A stretch of DNA of 64,000 nt from Lentibacter algarum (GCF_018860975.1 NZ_JAHKQI010000005.1:248001-312000), one strand, 5' to 3'; shown: positions 33,068 through 42,728, counted from the first letter of the stretch. Notes: generated by a model from the sequence alone, not told the origin. Made by a program: numbers and translations.

Positions 33068-33760
33068 TTAGCGGCTCCGGTCAACTTTACGAATGAGTCT
33101 GGCAATTTCTTCACCGATCAGCTTACTGGCCTTGCGCGAAGGATGAATCCTGTCGGCGCTGTGAAAGCTTAGATCACCTTTCGGCACCAGTTTTGCTTGC
33201 GGAAGGAAAAAGACGCCTTTGTCGCGTTTGGAAAGCGCTTTGAGGCGGGCATCATAGATGTCGCCTTCGTCTTTGCAGTTTTCGATCGGAGAGCCGAAAC
33301 CGGGGCTGCGCAGGTAGCCGAGGAAAACAACACGCGCGCCTGACTGGCGAATTTTGGCAACCAATGTGGGCACTTCGCCTTTGCGGCCGTCTTTGGAAAC
33401 AAGCCGCTCCATGCGCCGCTCGCAAGCGCCGCAGCCACATCCGAGCATAAAGTCGTTGCCGCCGCCGGTGACGATCACCCAGTCATAGGGCCCACCGCGA
33501 AACTGGGTTCCGATTTTGAAACCCATCGCGCCGGAAATTGGTAGCCCATAAATGATCCGCGCACCTGACACCGAGTGGTTTAGCACCGGCTCGCCGAGTT
33601 CCTTTGCAGCTATGTCCGCGATCGACTGCTCGACACCACGATGCCACGCCATGTAGCTGTCGCCAATCGCAAGGATGCGCGGCACCGGTTTTGCGGATGT
33701 TTGAGCCTGAGCGGCACCGGACAACACCAAGGTAAAGAGAAGAACTAAAGGGAGGCGCAT
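33068..33760 (-). CDS. Exported SGNH/GDSL family hydrolase
   Basis: A protein of 230 residues started at the ATG whose complement is 33758-33760; another in-frame ATG seven codons upstream has no better site. A signal peptide (MRLPLVLLFTLVLSGAAQAQ) is followed by the SGNH blocks: AIGDSYMAWH with catalytic Ser35, VTGGGNDFMLG in block III, and SADRIHPSRKAS with the Asp/His pair in block V. Members hydrolyse esters of lipids, acyl groups or polysaccharides, and the substrate here is unknown. Three cysteines in GCGCGACERR suggest a metal or disulfide site in the middle. An 11-bp palindrome GAGATAATCTC lies immediately before the start codon. Confidence 0.8.
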   Translation of the reverse strand: MRLPLVLLFTLVLSGAAQAQTSAKPVPRILAIGDSYMAWHRGVEQSIADIAAKELGEPVLNHSVSGARIIYGLPISGAMGFKIGTQFRGGPYDWVIVTGGGNDFMLGCGCGACERRMERLVSKDGRKGEVPTLVAKIRQSGARVVFLGYLRSPGFGSPIENCKDEGDIYDARLKALSKRDKGVFFLPQAKLVPKGDLSFHSADRIHPSRKASKLIGEEIARLIRKVDRSR

Positions 33761-33866
33761 GAGATAATCTCGTCTGGTCAAAATGGCTTGGTTCGTCGTT
33801 AACTTGCCTAGTCTTGCACAGAAATTCTAGCAACTGGTTAAAAACACCCTCTACACGGCACGATGT

Positions 33867-34018
33867 TTGACAAAATCCTTGTTTCCAAACGCCCCAAACT
33901 CCTGTATGGCCGCCACATCTGAAAGGAAGTGCCGAGGCTCTGGCGCTTCAACGCATGATAGTTAAGGGCCGGCGGCAATGGGGCCGCCATTCAAACAGGA
34001 GACACGGGATACGCCTGT
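33867..34018 (+). promoter_or_regulatory. Upstream and leader region of pnp with hairpins
   Basis: The 281-bp spacer before pnp contains a TTGACA at 33867 without a matching -10, a weaker pair TTGTTT (33879-33884) and TGTATG (33903-33908), and two hairpins: GGCGGC (33971-33976) with GCCGCC (33983-33988), and ACAGG (33995-33999) with CCTGT (34014-34018). In enterobacteria a leader hairpin cut by RNase III mediates pnp autocontrol. A similar role here is only a suggestion. Confidence 0.3.
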
Positions 34019-34041
34019 GAGTGCTCCTACAAGGAAACGAT

Positions 34042-36183
34042 ATGTTTAACGTAACTAAGAAATCGATCGAGTGGGGCGAAGAAACGCTGACACTCGAAAC
34101 GGGCAAGATTGCCCGTCAGGCTGATGGCTGTGTCATCGCCACATTGGGTGAAACGTCGGTTATGGCCGCTGTGACTTTTGCCAAGAAGCAAAAGCCGGGT
34201 CAGGACTTCTTCCCGCTGACAGTTCACTACCAAGAGAAATACTATGCCGCGGGTAAGATCCCTGGTGGCTTCTTCAAGCGTGAAGCGCGCCCGACTGAAA
34301 AAGAGACGCTGACTGCGCGTCTTATCGACCGTCCAATTCGCCCGCTGTTTGTTCCTGGCTTCAAAAACGAAGTTCTGGTGATGTGCACCGTACTTTCGCA
34401 TGATCTCGTCAATGACCCTGACATGGTTGCGATGATCGCGGCTTCAGCGGCTCTGACAATTTCTGGCGCACCGTTTATGGGCCCGATCGCCTGTGCGCGC
34501 GTTGGCTTTGAAGACGGTGAGTATATCCTCAACCCGACGGTTGATGACATGCAAGACCTCCGCAACAACCCTGATCAGCGCCTTGATCTTGTCGTTGCTG
34601 GTACCAAAGACGCGGTGATGATGGTTGAGTCAGAAGCTTATGAGCTGACCGAAGCAGAAATGCTCGGCGCGGTTAAGTTTGCCCACGACAACATCCAGCC
34701 AGTCATCGACTGCATCATTGATCTGGCCGAAGACGCTGCGAAAGAGCCGTTTGACTTCCAGCCTGCTGACTACTCAGAGCTTTATGAAGCTGTGAAAAAA
34801 GCTGGCGAGAAAGACATGCGCGCTGCTTTCGCAAACACTGACAAGCAAGAGCGCACAACGGCTGTCGCAGCTGCACGTGAAGTTGTTATGGCGGCTCTCA
34901 CCGATGAGCAGCGTGATGACGTGAACCTCGGTTCAGCGATGAAGAAGCTCGAAGCGGGCATCCTGCGCGGCGACGTTGTCAAAACCGGCAAGCGTATCGA
35001 CGGCCGTGCCCTCGACACCGTGCGCCCGATTGTCAGCGAAACAGGCATCCTGCCACGCACACACGGCTCAGCGCTTTTCACACGTGGTGAAACGCAAGGC
35101 CTCGTTGTGACAACGCTCGGCACCGGCGACGATGAGCAATTCATCGACGCGCTGCACGGCAACTTCAAGTCAAACTTCCTGCTGCACTACAACTTCCCTC
35201 CCTATTCGGTTGGTGAAGCTGGTCGCGTGGGCCCTCCCGGCCGCCGCGAAATTGGTCATGGTAAGCTGGCTTGGCGCGCGCTTCAGGCGGTACTGCCTGC
35301 AGCAACCGACTTCCCTTACACAGTTCGTTTGGTGTCAGAGATCACCGAGTCAAACGGCTCGTCATCTATGGCTTCTGTCTGTGGCGGCTCGCTCGCTATG
35401 ATGGACGCAGGTGTTCCGCTTAAAGCGGCTGTTGCCGGTGTTGCTATGGGCCTCATTCTTGAGGAAGACGGCTCTTACGCGGTTCTGACCGACATCTTGG
35501 GTGACGAAGATCACCTCGGCGATATGGACTTCAAAGTTGCGGGTACTGCCGAAGGCATCACGTCACTTCAGATGGACATCAAAGTTGCGGGCATCACGCC
35601 AGAGATCATGGAGAAAGCCCTCGCGCAAGCGAAAGAGGGCCGCCTTCATATCCTTGACGAGATGAACAAAGCGCTGTCCGGCGCGGCTGACTTCTCGATC
35701 CACGCGCCACGCATCGAGACAATGCAGGTTCCAACCGACAAGATCCGTGAAGTGATCGGTTCGGGCGGTAAAGTGATCCGTGAAATCGTTGAAGTGTCAG
35801 GTGCTAAAGTTGACATCAACGACGAAGGCATCATCAAGATCGCGTCACCAAACGGCGAAGCGATCAAGAAGGCCTACGACATGATCCACTCAATCGTTGC
35901 CGAGCCGGAAGAAGGCAAAGTCTACGACGGTAAAGTTGTGAAGATCGTCGACTTCGGCGCCTTCGTTAACTTCTTCGGCAAGCGCGACGGCCTCGTGCAC
36001 GTTTCGCAAATCGAAAACCGCCGCTTGAACCACCCTTCAGACGTTCTGAAAGAGGGCCAAGACGTGAAAGTGAAGCTCTTGGGCTTTGACGATCGCGGCA
36101 AGGTGCGCCTGTCGATGAAAGTTGTCGATCAGGAAACCGGCGAAGAAGTTGCGCCAGAAGCCAAAGAGAAAAAAGAAGACTAA
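34042..36183 (+). CDS. pnp: Polynucleotide phosphorylase (polyribonucleotide nucleotidyltransferase)
   Basis: A protein of 713 residues from ATG 34042 behind AAGGA. It has two RNase PH-like domains (about residues 1-140 and 310-545) split by a helical linker; [20 protein letters not shown] and the [14 protein letters not shown] block lie in the first, and [15 protein letters not shown] and [14 protein letters not shown] in the second. A KH domain ([22 protein letters not shown]) and an S1 domain ([19 protein letters not shown]) follow. It degrades RNA 3' to 5' by phosphorolysis and is part of the degradosome in many bacteria. Codon use is that of a highly expressed gene. Confidence 0.97.
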   Translation: MFNVTKKSIEWGEETLTLETGKIARQADGCVIATLGETSVMAAVTFAKKQKPGQDFFPLTVHYQEKYYAAGKIPGGFFKREARPTEKETLTARLIDRPIRPLFVPGFKNEVLVMCTVLSHDLVNDPDMVAMIAASAALTISGAPFMGPIACARVGFEDGEYILNPTVDDMQDLRNNPDQRLDLVVAGTKDAVMMVESEAYELTEAEMLGAVKFAHDNIQPVIDCIIDLAEDAAKEPFDFQPADYSELYEAVKKAGEKDMRAAFANTDKQERTTAVAAAREVVMAALTDEQRDDVNLGSAMKKLEAGILRGDVVKTGKRIDGRALDTVRPIVSETGILPRTHGSALFTRGETQGLVVTTLGTGDDEQFIDALHGNFKSNFLLHYNFPPYSVGEAGRVGPPGRREIGHGKLAWRALQAVLPAATDFPYTVRLVSEITESNGSSSMASVCGGSLAMMDAGVPLKAAVAGVAMGLILEEDGSYAVLTDILGDEDHLGDMDFKVAGTAEGITSLQMDIKVAGITPEIMEKALAQAKEGRLHILDEMNKALSGAADFSIHAPRIETMQVPTDKIREVIGSGGKVIREIVEVSGAKVDINDEGIIKIASPNGEAIKKAYDMIHSIVAEPEEGKVYDGKVVKIVDFGAFVNFFGKRDGLVHVSQIENRRLNHPSDVLKEGQDVKVKLLGFDDRGKVRLSMKVVDQETGEEVAPEAKEKKED

Positions 36184-36212
36184 GTCTTTCTTATTCTTGT
36201 AGCTAAACGAGG

Positions 36213-36240
36213 GGCCTCGGCAGAAATGTCGGGGCCTTTT
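36213..36240 (+). terminator. Rho-independent terminator of pnp
   Basis: GGCCTCGGCA (36213-36222) pairs with TGTCGGGGCC (36227-36236), ten pairs with two G-U, capped by a GAAA tetraloop and followed by TTTT. It ends 12 bp before the stop of the convergent TetR gene. Confidence 0.85.
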
Positions 36241-36251
36241 GCGTTGAAGGC

Positions 36252-36848
36252 TTACAAGTTGCCCACCCCACCAATCACCATATCGCTGATCAGGTCAGCA
36301 TACTCGCGGCGCTGGGCTTCATCTGCCGCGCTGCTCCACTTGTAGTGCCAGTTCAGCATCCCGAAGATCGACATCGTCAGCGCCCAGAGTTTGGCGCGGT
36401 CGTTGCCGACATCAGCAGGGCAGATCGCCGCAAGCCTGTTGCGGCCGGCGGCAGTGACTTCCTTTTGGTAGCCGTGCAGTACGGCTTGTTTGTCGTCCGG
36501 CAGCGCCTGCATGGCGCTCAGCATTACATCATGTTCGGCATCGGCGCCTTGATAGGTTAGCAGCACTTCGGTGATGATCTCGCGGAGTTGTTCGCGCGGG
36601 TCGTCGCTCACAAACTGCAAGCCAACAATGCGGTCGCGCAACTCGCGCAGGTGGCTCTCCAGGATATCAAACAGCAGCGCGTCTTTGCTCGGGTAGTAGT
36701 GGTAGATATTGGCCTTCGATATCCCGCAGCTCTGAGCCACAAGTGACATCGACGCGCGGCCATAGCCTTCATCGGCAAACAGCCGTGCCGCGGTGCGCAA
36801 GATAGCTTGGCGTTTGTCGCCATAGTCATGTGCAATGCTGCGGGCCAC
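36252..36848 (-). CDS. TetR family regulator of the phenylacetate genes (PaaR-like)
   Basis: A protein of 198 residues with a GTG start (complement of 36846-36848) preceded by GGGAA, which overlaps the end of paaK. The N-terminal TetR helix-turn-helix reads ILRTAARLFADEGYGRASMSLVAQ, then CGISKANIYHYYPSKDALL. The rest is a ligand-binding helical domain, shorter on motifs. As last gene of paaG-paaI-paaK-tetR and close to a TetR-type palindrome between paaG and paaZ, it is the likely repressor, released by phenylacetyl-CoA as for other PaaR proteins. The ligand is inferred from that analogy. Confidence 0.8.
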   Translation of the reverse strand: MARSIAHDYGDKRQAILRTAARLFADEGYGRASMSLVAQSCGISKANIYHYYPSKDALLFDILESHLRELRDRIVGLQFVSDDPREQLREIITEVLLTYQGADAEHDVMLSAMQALPDDKQAVLHGYQKEVTAAGRNRLAAICPADVGNDRAKLWALTMSIFGMLNWHYKWSSAADEAQRREYADLISDMVIGGVGNL

Positions 36849-36851
36849 GGC

Positions 36852-38159
36852 TTAGTTCCCGCGCTTGTCAACGACGCGCACAGCCTTGCCTTGCGAGCGT
36901 GCAACAGAGCCGGGATCACCGACGACAACCTCTGTCGAAACCCCGACCATATCTTTGATGTGTTTGGTCAGCATCCGTGCGGCGGCGGTTTTTGACAACT
37001 CGTCAGCGGTTCGTGCATCAGCCTCAACCAACACCCGCATCGCATCCATCCGGCCTGATTTATAAAGCTCGATCTGGAAGTAGGGCGCGAGGCCACCTGT
37101 CGCCATAACCTGCTCTTCGATCTGGGTCGGAAACACGTTCACACCGCGCAGGATGATCATGTCATCAGAGCGGCCGGTGATCTTCTCCATCCGCCGCATG
37201 CTGCGCGCGGTGCCAGGCAACAAGCGCGTCAGATCGCGGGTGCGATAGCGGATCATCGGCATGCCTTCCTTGGTCAGTGTGGTGAACACCAGCTCGCCTT
37301 CCTCGCCGTCTTCAACAACTTCACCTGTCGCGGGGTTGATGATCTCGGGGTAGTAGTGATCCTCCCAAACATGCAGTCCGTCTTTGGTCTCGACGCACTC
37401 GTTGGCAACACCCGGCCCCATGATCTCGCTTAGCCCGTAGATGTCGACAGCGTGCATATCAAAGGCCTCTTCGACTTCAAGGCGCATGGCGTTGGTCCAA
37501 GGCTCGGCGCCAAAGATGCCGACTTGCAGTGAGGAACTTCGCGGATCTATCCCCGCTTTGTGAAAGCCTTCGAGGATGTTGAGCATGTAGGATGGCGTCA
37601 CCATGATGCCTTTTGGCTCGAAATCGGTGATCAGACCAACTTGTTTTTCGGTCTGCCCGCCGCCCATCGGCACCACAGTCGCGCCGAGTTTTTCGATGCC
37701 GTAATGCGCGCCGAGACCACCTGTGAACAGCCCGTAACCGTATGCGTTGTGCACCGTGTCGCCGGCCTTAAGCCCCGAAGCCCGCAGGCTGCGCGCCAAA
37801 GTGTCGGCCCAAACGTCGATGTCGTTTTTGGTGTAAACAACGACAGTCGGCTTGCCTGTGGTGCCTGACGAGGCATGAATGCGCGCTAGCTTTTCACGCG
37901 GCACAGCGCTCAGGCCAAAGGGGTAGTTGTCGCGCAGGTCGTTCTTGTAGGTGAACGGGAACTTCGCGAGGTCTTTGAGGTCTTTGAGATCATCAGGGTG
38001 CACCCCCGCCTCATCAAAGCGCTTTTTGTACATCGGCACGTTGTCGTAGGCATGCTTGAGCGACCACTTCATGCGCTCAAGTTGCAGCGCCTGTATCTCG
38101 TCTCGGCTGGCGATCTCGATTGGGTCAAGGCTGTCGCGGCTTGGTGTTAGGTCTTTCAT
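36852..38159 (-). CDS. paaK: Phenylacetate-CoA ligase
   Basis: A protein of 435 residues, the usual PaaK length. The ATP/AMP-binding motif HASSGTTGKPTVVVYTKNDI is seen in parts (SSGTTGKPTVVVY), with TPSYMLNILEGF, VDIYGLSEIMGPGVA and the C-terminal GRSDDMIILRGVNVFPTQIE. It activates phenylacetate with CoA and ATP in the cytoplasm, committing it to the aerobic epoxide pathway. It overlaps paaI by ATGA and is followed three bases later by the TetR gene, so all four minus-strand genes form one operon. Confidence 0.93.
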   Translation of the reverse strand: MKDLTPSRDSLDPIEIASRDEIQALQLERMKWSLKHAYDNVPMYKKRFDEAGVHPDDLKDLKDLAKFPFTYKNDLRDNYPFGLSAVPREKLARIHASSGTTGKPTVVVYTKNDIDVWADTLARSLRASGLKAGDTVHNAYGYGLFTGGLGAHYGIEKLGATVVPMGGGQTEKQVGLITDFEPKGIMVTPSYMLNILEGFHKAGIDPRSSSLQVGIFGAEPWTNAMRLEVEEAFDMHAVDIYGLSEIMGPGVANECVETKDGLHVWEDHYYPEIINPATGEVVEDGEEGELVFTTLTKEGMPMIRYRTRDLTRLLPGTARSMRRMEKITGRSDDMIILRGVNVFPTQIEEQVMATGGLAPYFQIELYKSGRMDAMRVLVEADARTADELSKTAAARMLTKHIKDMVGVSTEVVVGDPGSVARSQGKAVRVVDKRGN

Positions 38160-38581
38160 GTCTTGTCCTCAAATAGCTGGCCTTTGATCGCGCGCGAATG
38201 GCCGCGAAACTCGGCGATAACTGTTCCGGCTCCGGTGCTGACGGTGACGTCATAGATGCCTGAGCGTCCTGTTAGGCTCACCTCGCGTGCCGTGGCTGTG
38301 AGCCTGTCACCGAGCGCGCCGGGGGCGAGGTAGGTGATGGCATTTTGCTGCGCAACAGTGGCTTGGTTACGCGAGTTGCACGCAAAGGCAAAGGCGCTGT
38401 CGGCAAGGGCAAAAGTGATGCCGCCGTGGCACATTCCGTGGCCGTTGCAGTGGTGTTTCTCGACCGTCATCTCAAGCGTCGCTGCGCCTTCGCTAACGGA
38501 GGCTATTTCAAAACCGAGCCACTTTGAGGCTTCGTCGCCTTCCCACATGGCTTCGGCTGATCGTTCTGCGATGCTCTTCAT
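38156..38581 (-). CDS. paaI: Hydroxyphenylacetyl-CoA thioesterase PaaI
   Basis: A protein of 141 residues with a hot-dog fold. The family motif GMCHGGITFALADSAFAFACN includes the catalytic Asp in ADSAFAFA, and the end has FRGHSRAIKG. PaaI releases CoA from stalled or dead-end hydroxyphenylacetyl-CoA intermediates, protecting the CoA pool. It overlaps paaK on one side and paaG on the other by ATGA, so translation is coupled. Confidence 0.9.
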   Translation of the reverse strand: MKSIAERSAEAMWEGDEASKWLGFEIASVSEGAATLEMTVEKHHCNGHGMCHGGITFALADSAFAFACNSRNQATVAQQNAITYLAPGALGDRLTATAREVSLTGRSGIYDVTVSTGAGTVIAEFRGHSRAIKGQLFEDKT

Positions 38582-39351
38582 TTGCCCTGATACTCCGGTG
38601 CTCTTTTGCCGAGGAAAGCAGCAACACCTTCGGCATAGTCCGCGCTCTCGCCACAGGCTTTCATCAGGTCGGCCTCAAGCTCCAACTGTTCGTCCAAAGT
38701 GTTGGTCGCGGCGGCGTCGATGGCGCGTTTGGTGCTGGCCAGGCCAAAGGTCGGCCCATCGGCGAGCTTCGCTGTCGTGGCACGGGCTTCGTTCATCAGC
38801 TCATCGTCTGGCACAGCCTTCCAGATCAGACCCCAATCTGCCGCTTGTGTGGCGCTCAAGGGGTCGGCTGTCATGGCCAACCCGCGCGCACGGGCGGGGC
38901 CGAGCAGGCGTGTGAGCTGCCAGCTGCCGCCGGTGTCAGGGATCAAGCCGACCTTAGCGAAAGACTGGATGAAGCGCGCTGATTCAGCGGCGAACACCAT
39001 GTCACAGTTGAGCGCTAGTGAAGATCCGGCCCCCGCCGCAACGCCGTTCACCGCGCAAACCACAGGCATCTCCAAGGTTCGGATCTGGCGCACAAGCGGC
39101 GCCCAAAAGTCGCGCACAGTTTTGCCGAGGTCGGGTGGGCCGTCCATCTTTGAAGGGTCACGATCACCCAAATCCTGCCCCGCGCAAAAACCACGACCAG
39201 CGCCAGTGATGAGCACCGCGCGCCTGGCTTTGGCTGCGCTCAAAGCGGCACGCATCTCTCCGTGCATAACCTCGTTAAAGCTGTTCATGCGGTCTGGACG
39301 GTTGAGCGTAATTTCAACCCAGTTGCCGTGGTCCTCCACCAAGACTGTCAT
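38578..39351 (-). CDS. paaG: 1,2-epoxyphenylacetyl-CoA isomerase (enoyl-CoA hydratase family)
   Basis: A protein of 257 residues started at the ATG whose complement is 39349-39351, with GGGAGGGG upstream; the open frame further upstream runs into the promoter. Crotonase-fold motifs are AVLITGAGRGFCAGQDLGDRD and AGAGSSLALNCDMVFAAESARF, and the C-terminus YAEGVAAFLGKRAPEYQGK is typical of PaaG. It converts ring 1,2-epoxyphenylacetyl-CoA to oxepin-CoA, the PaaZ substrate. It is the first gene of the minus-strand paa operon and is divergent from paaZ. Confidence 0.9.
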   Translation of the reverse strand: MTVLVEDHGNWVEITLNRPDRMNSFNEVMHGEMRAALSAAKARRAVLITGAGRGFCAGQDLGDRDPSKMDGPPDLGKTVRDFWAPLVRQIRTLEMPVVCAVNGVAAGAGSSLALNCDMVFAAESARFIQSFAKVGLIPDTGGSWQLTRLLGPARARGLAMTADPLSATQAADWGLIWKAVPDDELMNEARATTAKLADGPTFGLASTKRAIDAAATNTLDEQLELEADLMKACGESADYAEGVAAFLGKRAPEYQGK

Positions 39352-39392
39352 CAAAACGCCCCTCCCAAGACATTGGTTGTTTCCGAGAAGGC

Positions 39393-39423
39393 TTGCATAA
39401 ACCAACCGGTCGGTCAATATTAA
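39393..39423 (+). promoter_or_regulatory. TetR-type operator within the paaZ promoter
   Basis: ACCAACCGGTCGGT (39401-39414) is an almost perfect 14-bp palindrome around ACCGGT, the form bound by many TetR regulators of acyl-CoA pathways. It lies between a possible -35 (TTGCAT, 39393-39398) and -10 (TATTAA, 39418-39423) for paaZ, and about 50 bp upstream of the paaG start. One bound dimer could block both divergent promoters. Confidence 0.65.
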
Positions 39424-39447
39424 ATGGCGAATCGGGGGGAGACCGAA

Positions 39448-41490
39448 ATGAGCCAGCAAGACATTCAGAGCTTTGTGCATGGAGAGTGGGTTAGCCCAGG
39501 CACCGGGGCACGCAACATCGCCAATGCAGTAACGGGTGAGGTGTTTGCGCGGGCTGGTAATGACGGGCTTGATTATGCCGCGATGCTTGAGTTTGGCCGC
39601 TCCAAAGGCGGGCCGGCACTACGGGCGATGACCTTTCATGATCGCGCTCGCATGCTCAAGGCTCTGGCCGCTTACCTGAGCACCCGCAAGCAAGAGCTTT
39701 ATGACATTTCCTTCGCCACGGGTGCTACGCAAAAAGACCACCTTGTTGATATCGACGGCGGCATCGGCACGATGTTTGTCTACGCCTCAAAGGGCCGTCG
39801 CGAGATGCCGGATGATCACGTCTATGTTGACGGCGACATCGAGCACCTCAGCCGCAACGGCACCTTCCTTGGCCAGCATATCTACACCCCGCTGCAAGGC
39901 GTCGCGGTGCATATCAACGCCTTCAACTTCCCCGTTTGGGGGATGCTTGAAAAAGTCGCGCCGAGCTTGCTTGCTGGTGTGCCGTCGGTGGTTAAACCCG
40001 CGACTGTCAGTTGTTATGTCACCGAGCTCTGTGTGCGGATGATGCTAGAGAGCGGCCTCTTGCCGGAGGGTGCTTTGCAGCTCGTCACAGGCGGAATCGG
40101 CAACACGCTCGATATGCTCAATTGCCAAGACGCGGTGACCTTCACCGGCTCTGCCGACACCGCGATGAAGCTGCGCGGCAACGCCAACCTGATGCAAAAC
40201 GGCGTGCGTTTTACCGCCGAGCAAGACAGTCTCAATGCGTCGATCCTTGGCCCCGACGCCACGCCCGACACCCCGGAGTTTGCGCTGTTCATCAAGGAAG
40301 CGACGCGTGAAATGACAACCAAGGCGGGCCAGAAATGCACCGCCATTCGCCGCATCATCGCCCCTGACGGGTTGGTGCAGCCAGTGATTGAGGCTTTGTC
40401 AGAGCAGCTTGCCAAAGTCACGGTCGGTGATCCGCAAGCCGAGGGTGTGCGCATGGGCGCGCTTGTCTCGACAAGCCAGAAAGCTGATGTGCTTGAAAAG
40501 GCTTCACTTATTGGAAGTGAAGCCGAACGGGTGTTTGGCAGTGATACGGTTGATACCATCGGCAACGGCTGTGAAAACGGCGCCTTCGTCTCACCGATGT
40601 TGTTTCACTGCGCAAACCCGGACGCTGCGCAAAACATCCACAACACCGAGGCATTCGGCCCTGTTTCCACGATCATGGGCTATCGCGATGTGGCGCATGC
40701 TGTGCAGCTTGCAAACAAAGGGCAGGGCAGCCTTGTCGCGTCGCTGATCACCCATGACAACAACGTCGCCCGTGAAGTTGCGCTCGGTTCTGGTGCTTTC
40801 CACGGTAGGCTTTACATCAACAACCGTGACAGCATGAACGAAAGCACAGGCCACGGCGCGCCTATGCCGCATATGGTGCATGGTGGCCCGGGGCGTGCTG
40901 GCGGTGGTGAGGAACTCGGCGGCATTCGCGGTGTGAAGCACTTTATGCAGCGCACGGCTATTCAGGGTAGCCCTGATATCCTCACAAGCGTCACGGGCCG
41001 CTGGGTGCCAAACGCGGCACAGCCGAGCAAGCCACAGCACCCGTTTACGCAGCACTTTGGCGAGCTTTCGCTTGGTCAAACCCTGCACACTGAACCGCGC
41101 CTCATAAGCATGGAAGACATCGAGCATTTCGCCGAGTTCACGGGCGACAATTTCTATGCTCACATGGATCAGGCAGCGGCAGAGCGAAACCCGTTCTTCC
41201 CCGGACGCGTTGCGCACGGTTATCTCTTACTTTCCTTCGCAGCCGGTATGTTTGTTGAGCCAAACGAGGGGCCGGTTCTGGCGAACACGGGGCTTGATAA
41301 CCTACGCTTTATGAAGCCGGTTGAGGCGGGCGATAGCATCAAAGTTGCACTTACTGTCAAGCATAAGACCCCGCGCAATGATGACTATGGCGAGGTGCGT
41401 TGGCATGTGCGTCTAACCAACCAAGAAAATGAGCCGGTTGCCGAATATGAACTGCTAACAATGGTCGCCTACAAGGCGGAAAAAAGTTAA
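39448..41490 (+). CDS. paaZ: Bifunctional oxepin-CoA hydrolase / semialdehyde dehydrogenase
   Basis: A protein of 680 residues started at ATG 39448 behind GGGGGAG; an in-frame ATG at 39424 has no site. Residues 1-530 form an aldehyde dehydrogenase domain ([29 protein letters not shown], catalytic Cys in [10 protein letters not shown]), and residues 540-680 form a MaoC-like hydratase domain ([11 protein letters not shown] and [20 protein letters not shown]). PaaZ opens oxepin-CoA and oxidises the aldehyde formed, giving 3-oxo-5,6-dehydrosuberyl-CoA. The ring-oxygenase genes paaABCDE and the beta-oxidation genes paaH, paaJ and paaF are not in the window. Confidence 0.95.
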   Translation: MSQQDIQSFVHGEWVSPGTGARNIANAVTGEVFARAGNDGLDYAAMLEFGRSKGGPALRAMTFHDRARMLKALAAYLSTRKQELYDISFATGATQKDHLVDIDGGIGTMFVYASKGRREMPDDHVYVDGDIEHLSRNGTFLGQHIYTPLQGVAVHINAFNFPVWGMLEKVAPSLLAGVPSVVKPATVSCYVTELCVRMMLESGLLPEGALQLVTGGIGNTLDMLNCQDAVTFTGSADTAMKLRGNANLMQNGVRFTAEQDSLNASILGPDATPDTPEFALFIKEATREMTTKAGQKCTAIRRIIAPDGLVQPVIEALSEQLAKVTVGDPQAEGVRMGALVSTSQKADVLEKASLIGSEAERVFGSDTVDTIGNGCENGAFVSPMLFHCANPDAAQNIHNTEAFGPVSTIMGYRDVAHAVQLANKGQGSLVASLITHDNNVAREVALGSGAFHGRLYINNRDSMNESTGHGAPMPHMVHGGPGRAGGGEELGGIRGVKHFMQRTAIQGSPDILTSVTGRWVPNAAQPSKPQHPFTQHFGELSLGQTLHTEPRLISMEDIEHFAEFTGDNFYAHMDQAAAERNPFFPGRVAHGYLLLSFAAGMFVEPNEGPVLANTGLDNLRFMKPVEAGDSIKVALTVKHKTPRNDDYGEVRWHVRLTNQENEPVAEYELLTMVAYKAEKS

Positions 41491-41539
41491 CAAAACACTA
41501 GATGGTTACGAAATTTGCAGAAAAAGTGGGTGACCATGC

Positions 41540-41565
41540 TCGCCCGATCTGCTTTTGTCGGGCGA
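41540..41565 (+). promoter_or_regulatory. Hairpin in the dctP upstream region
   Basis: TCGCCCGA (41540-41547) and TCGGGCGA (41558-41565) form a perfect 8-bp stem around a ten-base loop, 45 bp before dctP and 50 bp after paaZ. There is no following T-run. It may be a leader hairpin or a paaZ 3' end. Confidence 0.4.
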
Positions 41566-41610
41566 TCACATTACAAGATCGTCCATAACGGATGTCTAAG
41601 GGAGGAAACC

Positions 41611-42660
41611 ATGACAACACGTAGAACAGTAATGACTGCGCTGACAGGTGCGCTGACGGGGGCTGCATTTGCGGCTATGACTGCCACAGGCGCATTTGCG
41701 CAAGAAGTAACGCTTAAAATGCACCAGTTCTTGCCAGCGCAAGCCAACGTGCCAAAGCACGTCCTGGATGTCTGGGCGGCTAACGTCGAAAAGGACTCAG
41801 GCGGTCGCATCAAGATTGATCATTTCCCAAGCATGCAACTTGGTGGCAAGCCGCCTGAACTTCTTGACCAAGCGGTTGACGGGATTGCTGACATCGTCTG
41901 GACAGTGGTTGGCTACACGCCGGGCCGCTTCCCGCATACAGAAGTGTTCGAGCTTCCGTTCATGATGACCGACGCAGGTGACGCCTCATACGCTTACTGG
42001 AAGATGTATGACAAACACATGCGCGACAGCTTCAAGGATGTGCACATCCTTGGCACATGGGTTCACGGCCCCGGGGTTATCCACTCAAGCGAGCCTGTGA
42101 AAACACCAGCAGACATGAGCGGCCTCAAAGTGCGCGGCCCGTCACGGCAGGTTAACGCGTTGCTGACATCTGTTGGCGCCGAGCCAGTGGGCATGCCGGT
42201 TCCGGCGATCCCGGAAGCGCTCTCAAAAGGTGTGATCGACGCGACGGTTATCCCTTGGGAAGTGACCGGTTCGTTGAAAGTGCCTGAACTGGTAGACTAC
42301 CACACCGAGTTCACCGGCCCCGCGCTTTACACCGTGACTTTTGTCTTGGCGATGAACAACGACGCCTACAATGGCCTGTCAGATGATCTGAAAGCGGTTA
42401 TCGACAAAAACTCGGGCCTTGAGTTCTCTGTGTTTGCGGGCACGAAGATGCAAGCGTTTGACACGCCTTCACGCGAAGCAGCTGTCGACAACGGCAATGA
42501 GATCACAACTTTGACTGCAGAAGAGTCTGCCGTTTGGGCCGAGACAGCAAAGCCGGTTGTTGAGGCTTGGTTGGCCGATATGGAGAGCAAAGGTATCGAC
42601 GGGCAAGCGCTCATCGACGAAGCTAAAGCGCTTATGGCCGAACACGCCGCAAGCAAGTAA
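41611..42660 (+). CDS. dctP: TRAP transporter substrate-binding protein (DctP family)
   Basis: A protein of 349 residues from ATG 41611 behind GGAGGA. A signal peptide ends at GAFAQE (about residue 31). The mature protein shows the DctP fold: KMHQFLPAQANVPKHVLDVW, then the ligand-carboxylate Arg in SGLKVRGPSRQ, GVIDATVIPWE, and a long C-terminal helix. It catches an organic acid in the periplasm and delivers it to DctQM. Position after paaZ hints that the ligand may be phenylacetate or a related aromatic acid, though this is inference; most characterised DctP proteins bind dicarboxylates or keto acids. Codon use suggests high expression. Confidence 0.92.
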   Translation: MTTRRTVMTALTGALTGAAFAAMTATGAFAQEVTLKMHQFLPAQANVPKHVLDVWAANVEKDSGGRIKIDHFPSMQLGGKPPELLDQAVDGIADIVWTVVGYTPGRFPHTEVFELPFMMTDAGDASYAYWKMYDKHMRDSFKDVHILGTWVHGPGVIHSSEPVKTPADMSGLKVRGPSRQVNALLTSVGAEPVGMPVPAIPEALSKGVIDATVIPWEVTGSLKVPELVDYHTEFTGPALYTVTFVLAMNNDAYNGLSDDLKAVIDKNSGLEFSVFAGTKMQAFDTPSREAAVDNGNEITTLTAEESAVWAETAKPVVEAWLADMESKGIDGQALIDEAKALMAEHAASK

Positions 42661-42673
42661 ACTCCACAGATCA

Positions 42674-42705
42674 GGGCCACTGCACATGTAGCGGTGGCCC
42701 TTTTT
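42674..42705 (+). terminator. Intra-operon terminator/attenuator between dctP and dctQ
   Basis: GGGCCACTGC (42674-42683) pairs with GCGGTGGCCC (42691-42700), ten pairs with one G-U, around ACATGTA, followed by TTTTT. It would end most transcripts after dctP, giving more binding protein than membrane subunits. Confidence 0.8.
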
Positions 42706-42728
42706 GCCCCATGCCGCCGGAGAGCACT

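Noticed and set aside
33867-33895. TTGACA as the -35 of a pnp promoter
   Set aside because: Sequence 17 bases downstream is CGCCCC, so no -10 element is present.
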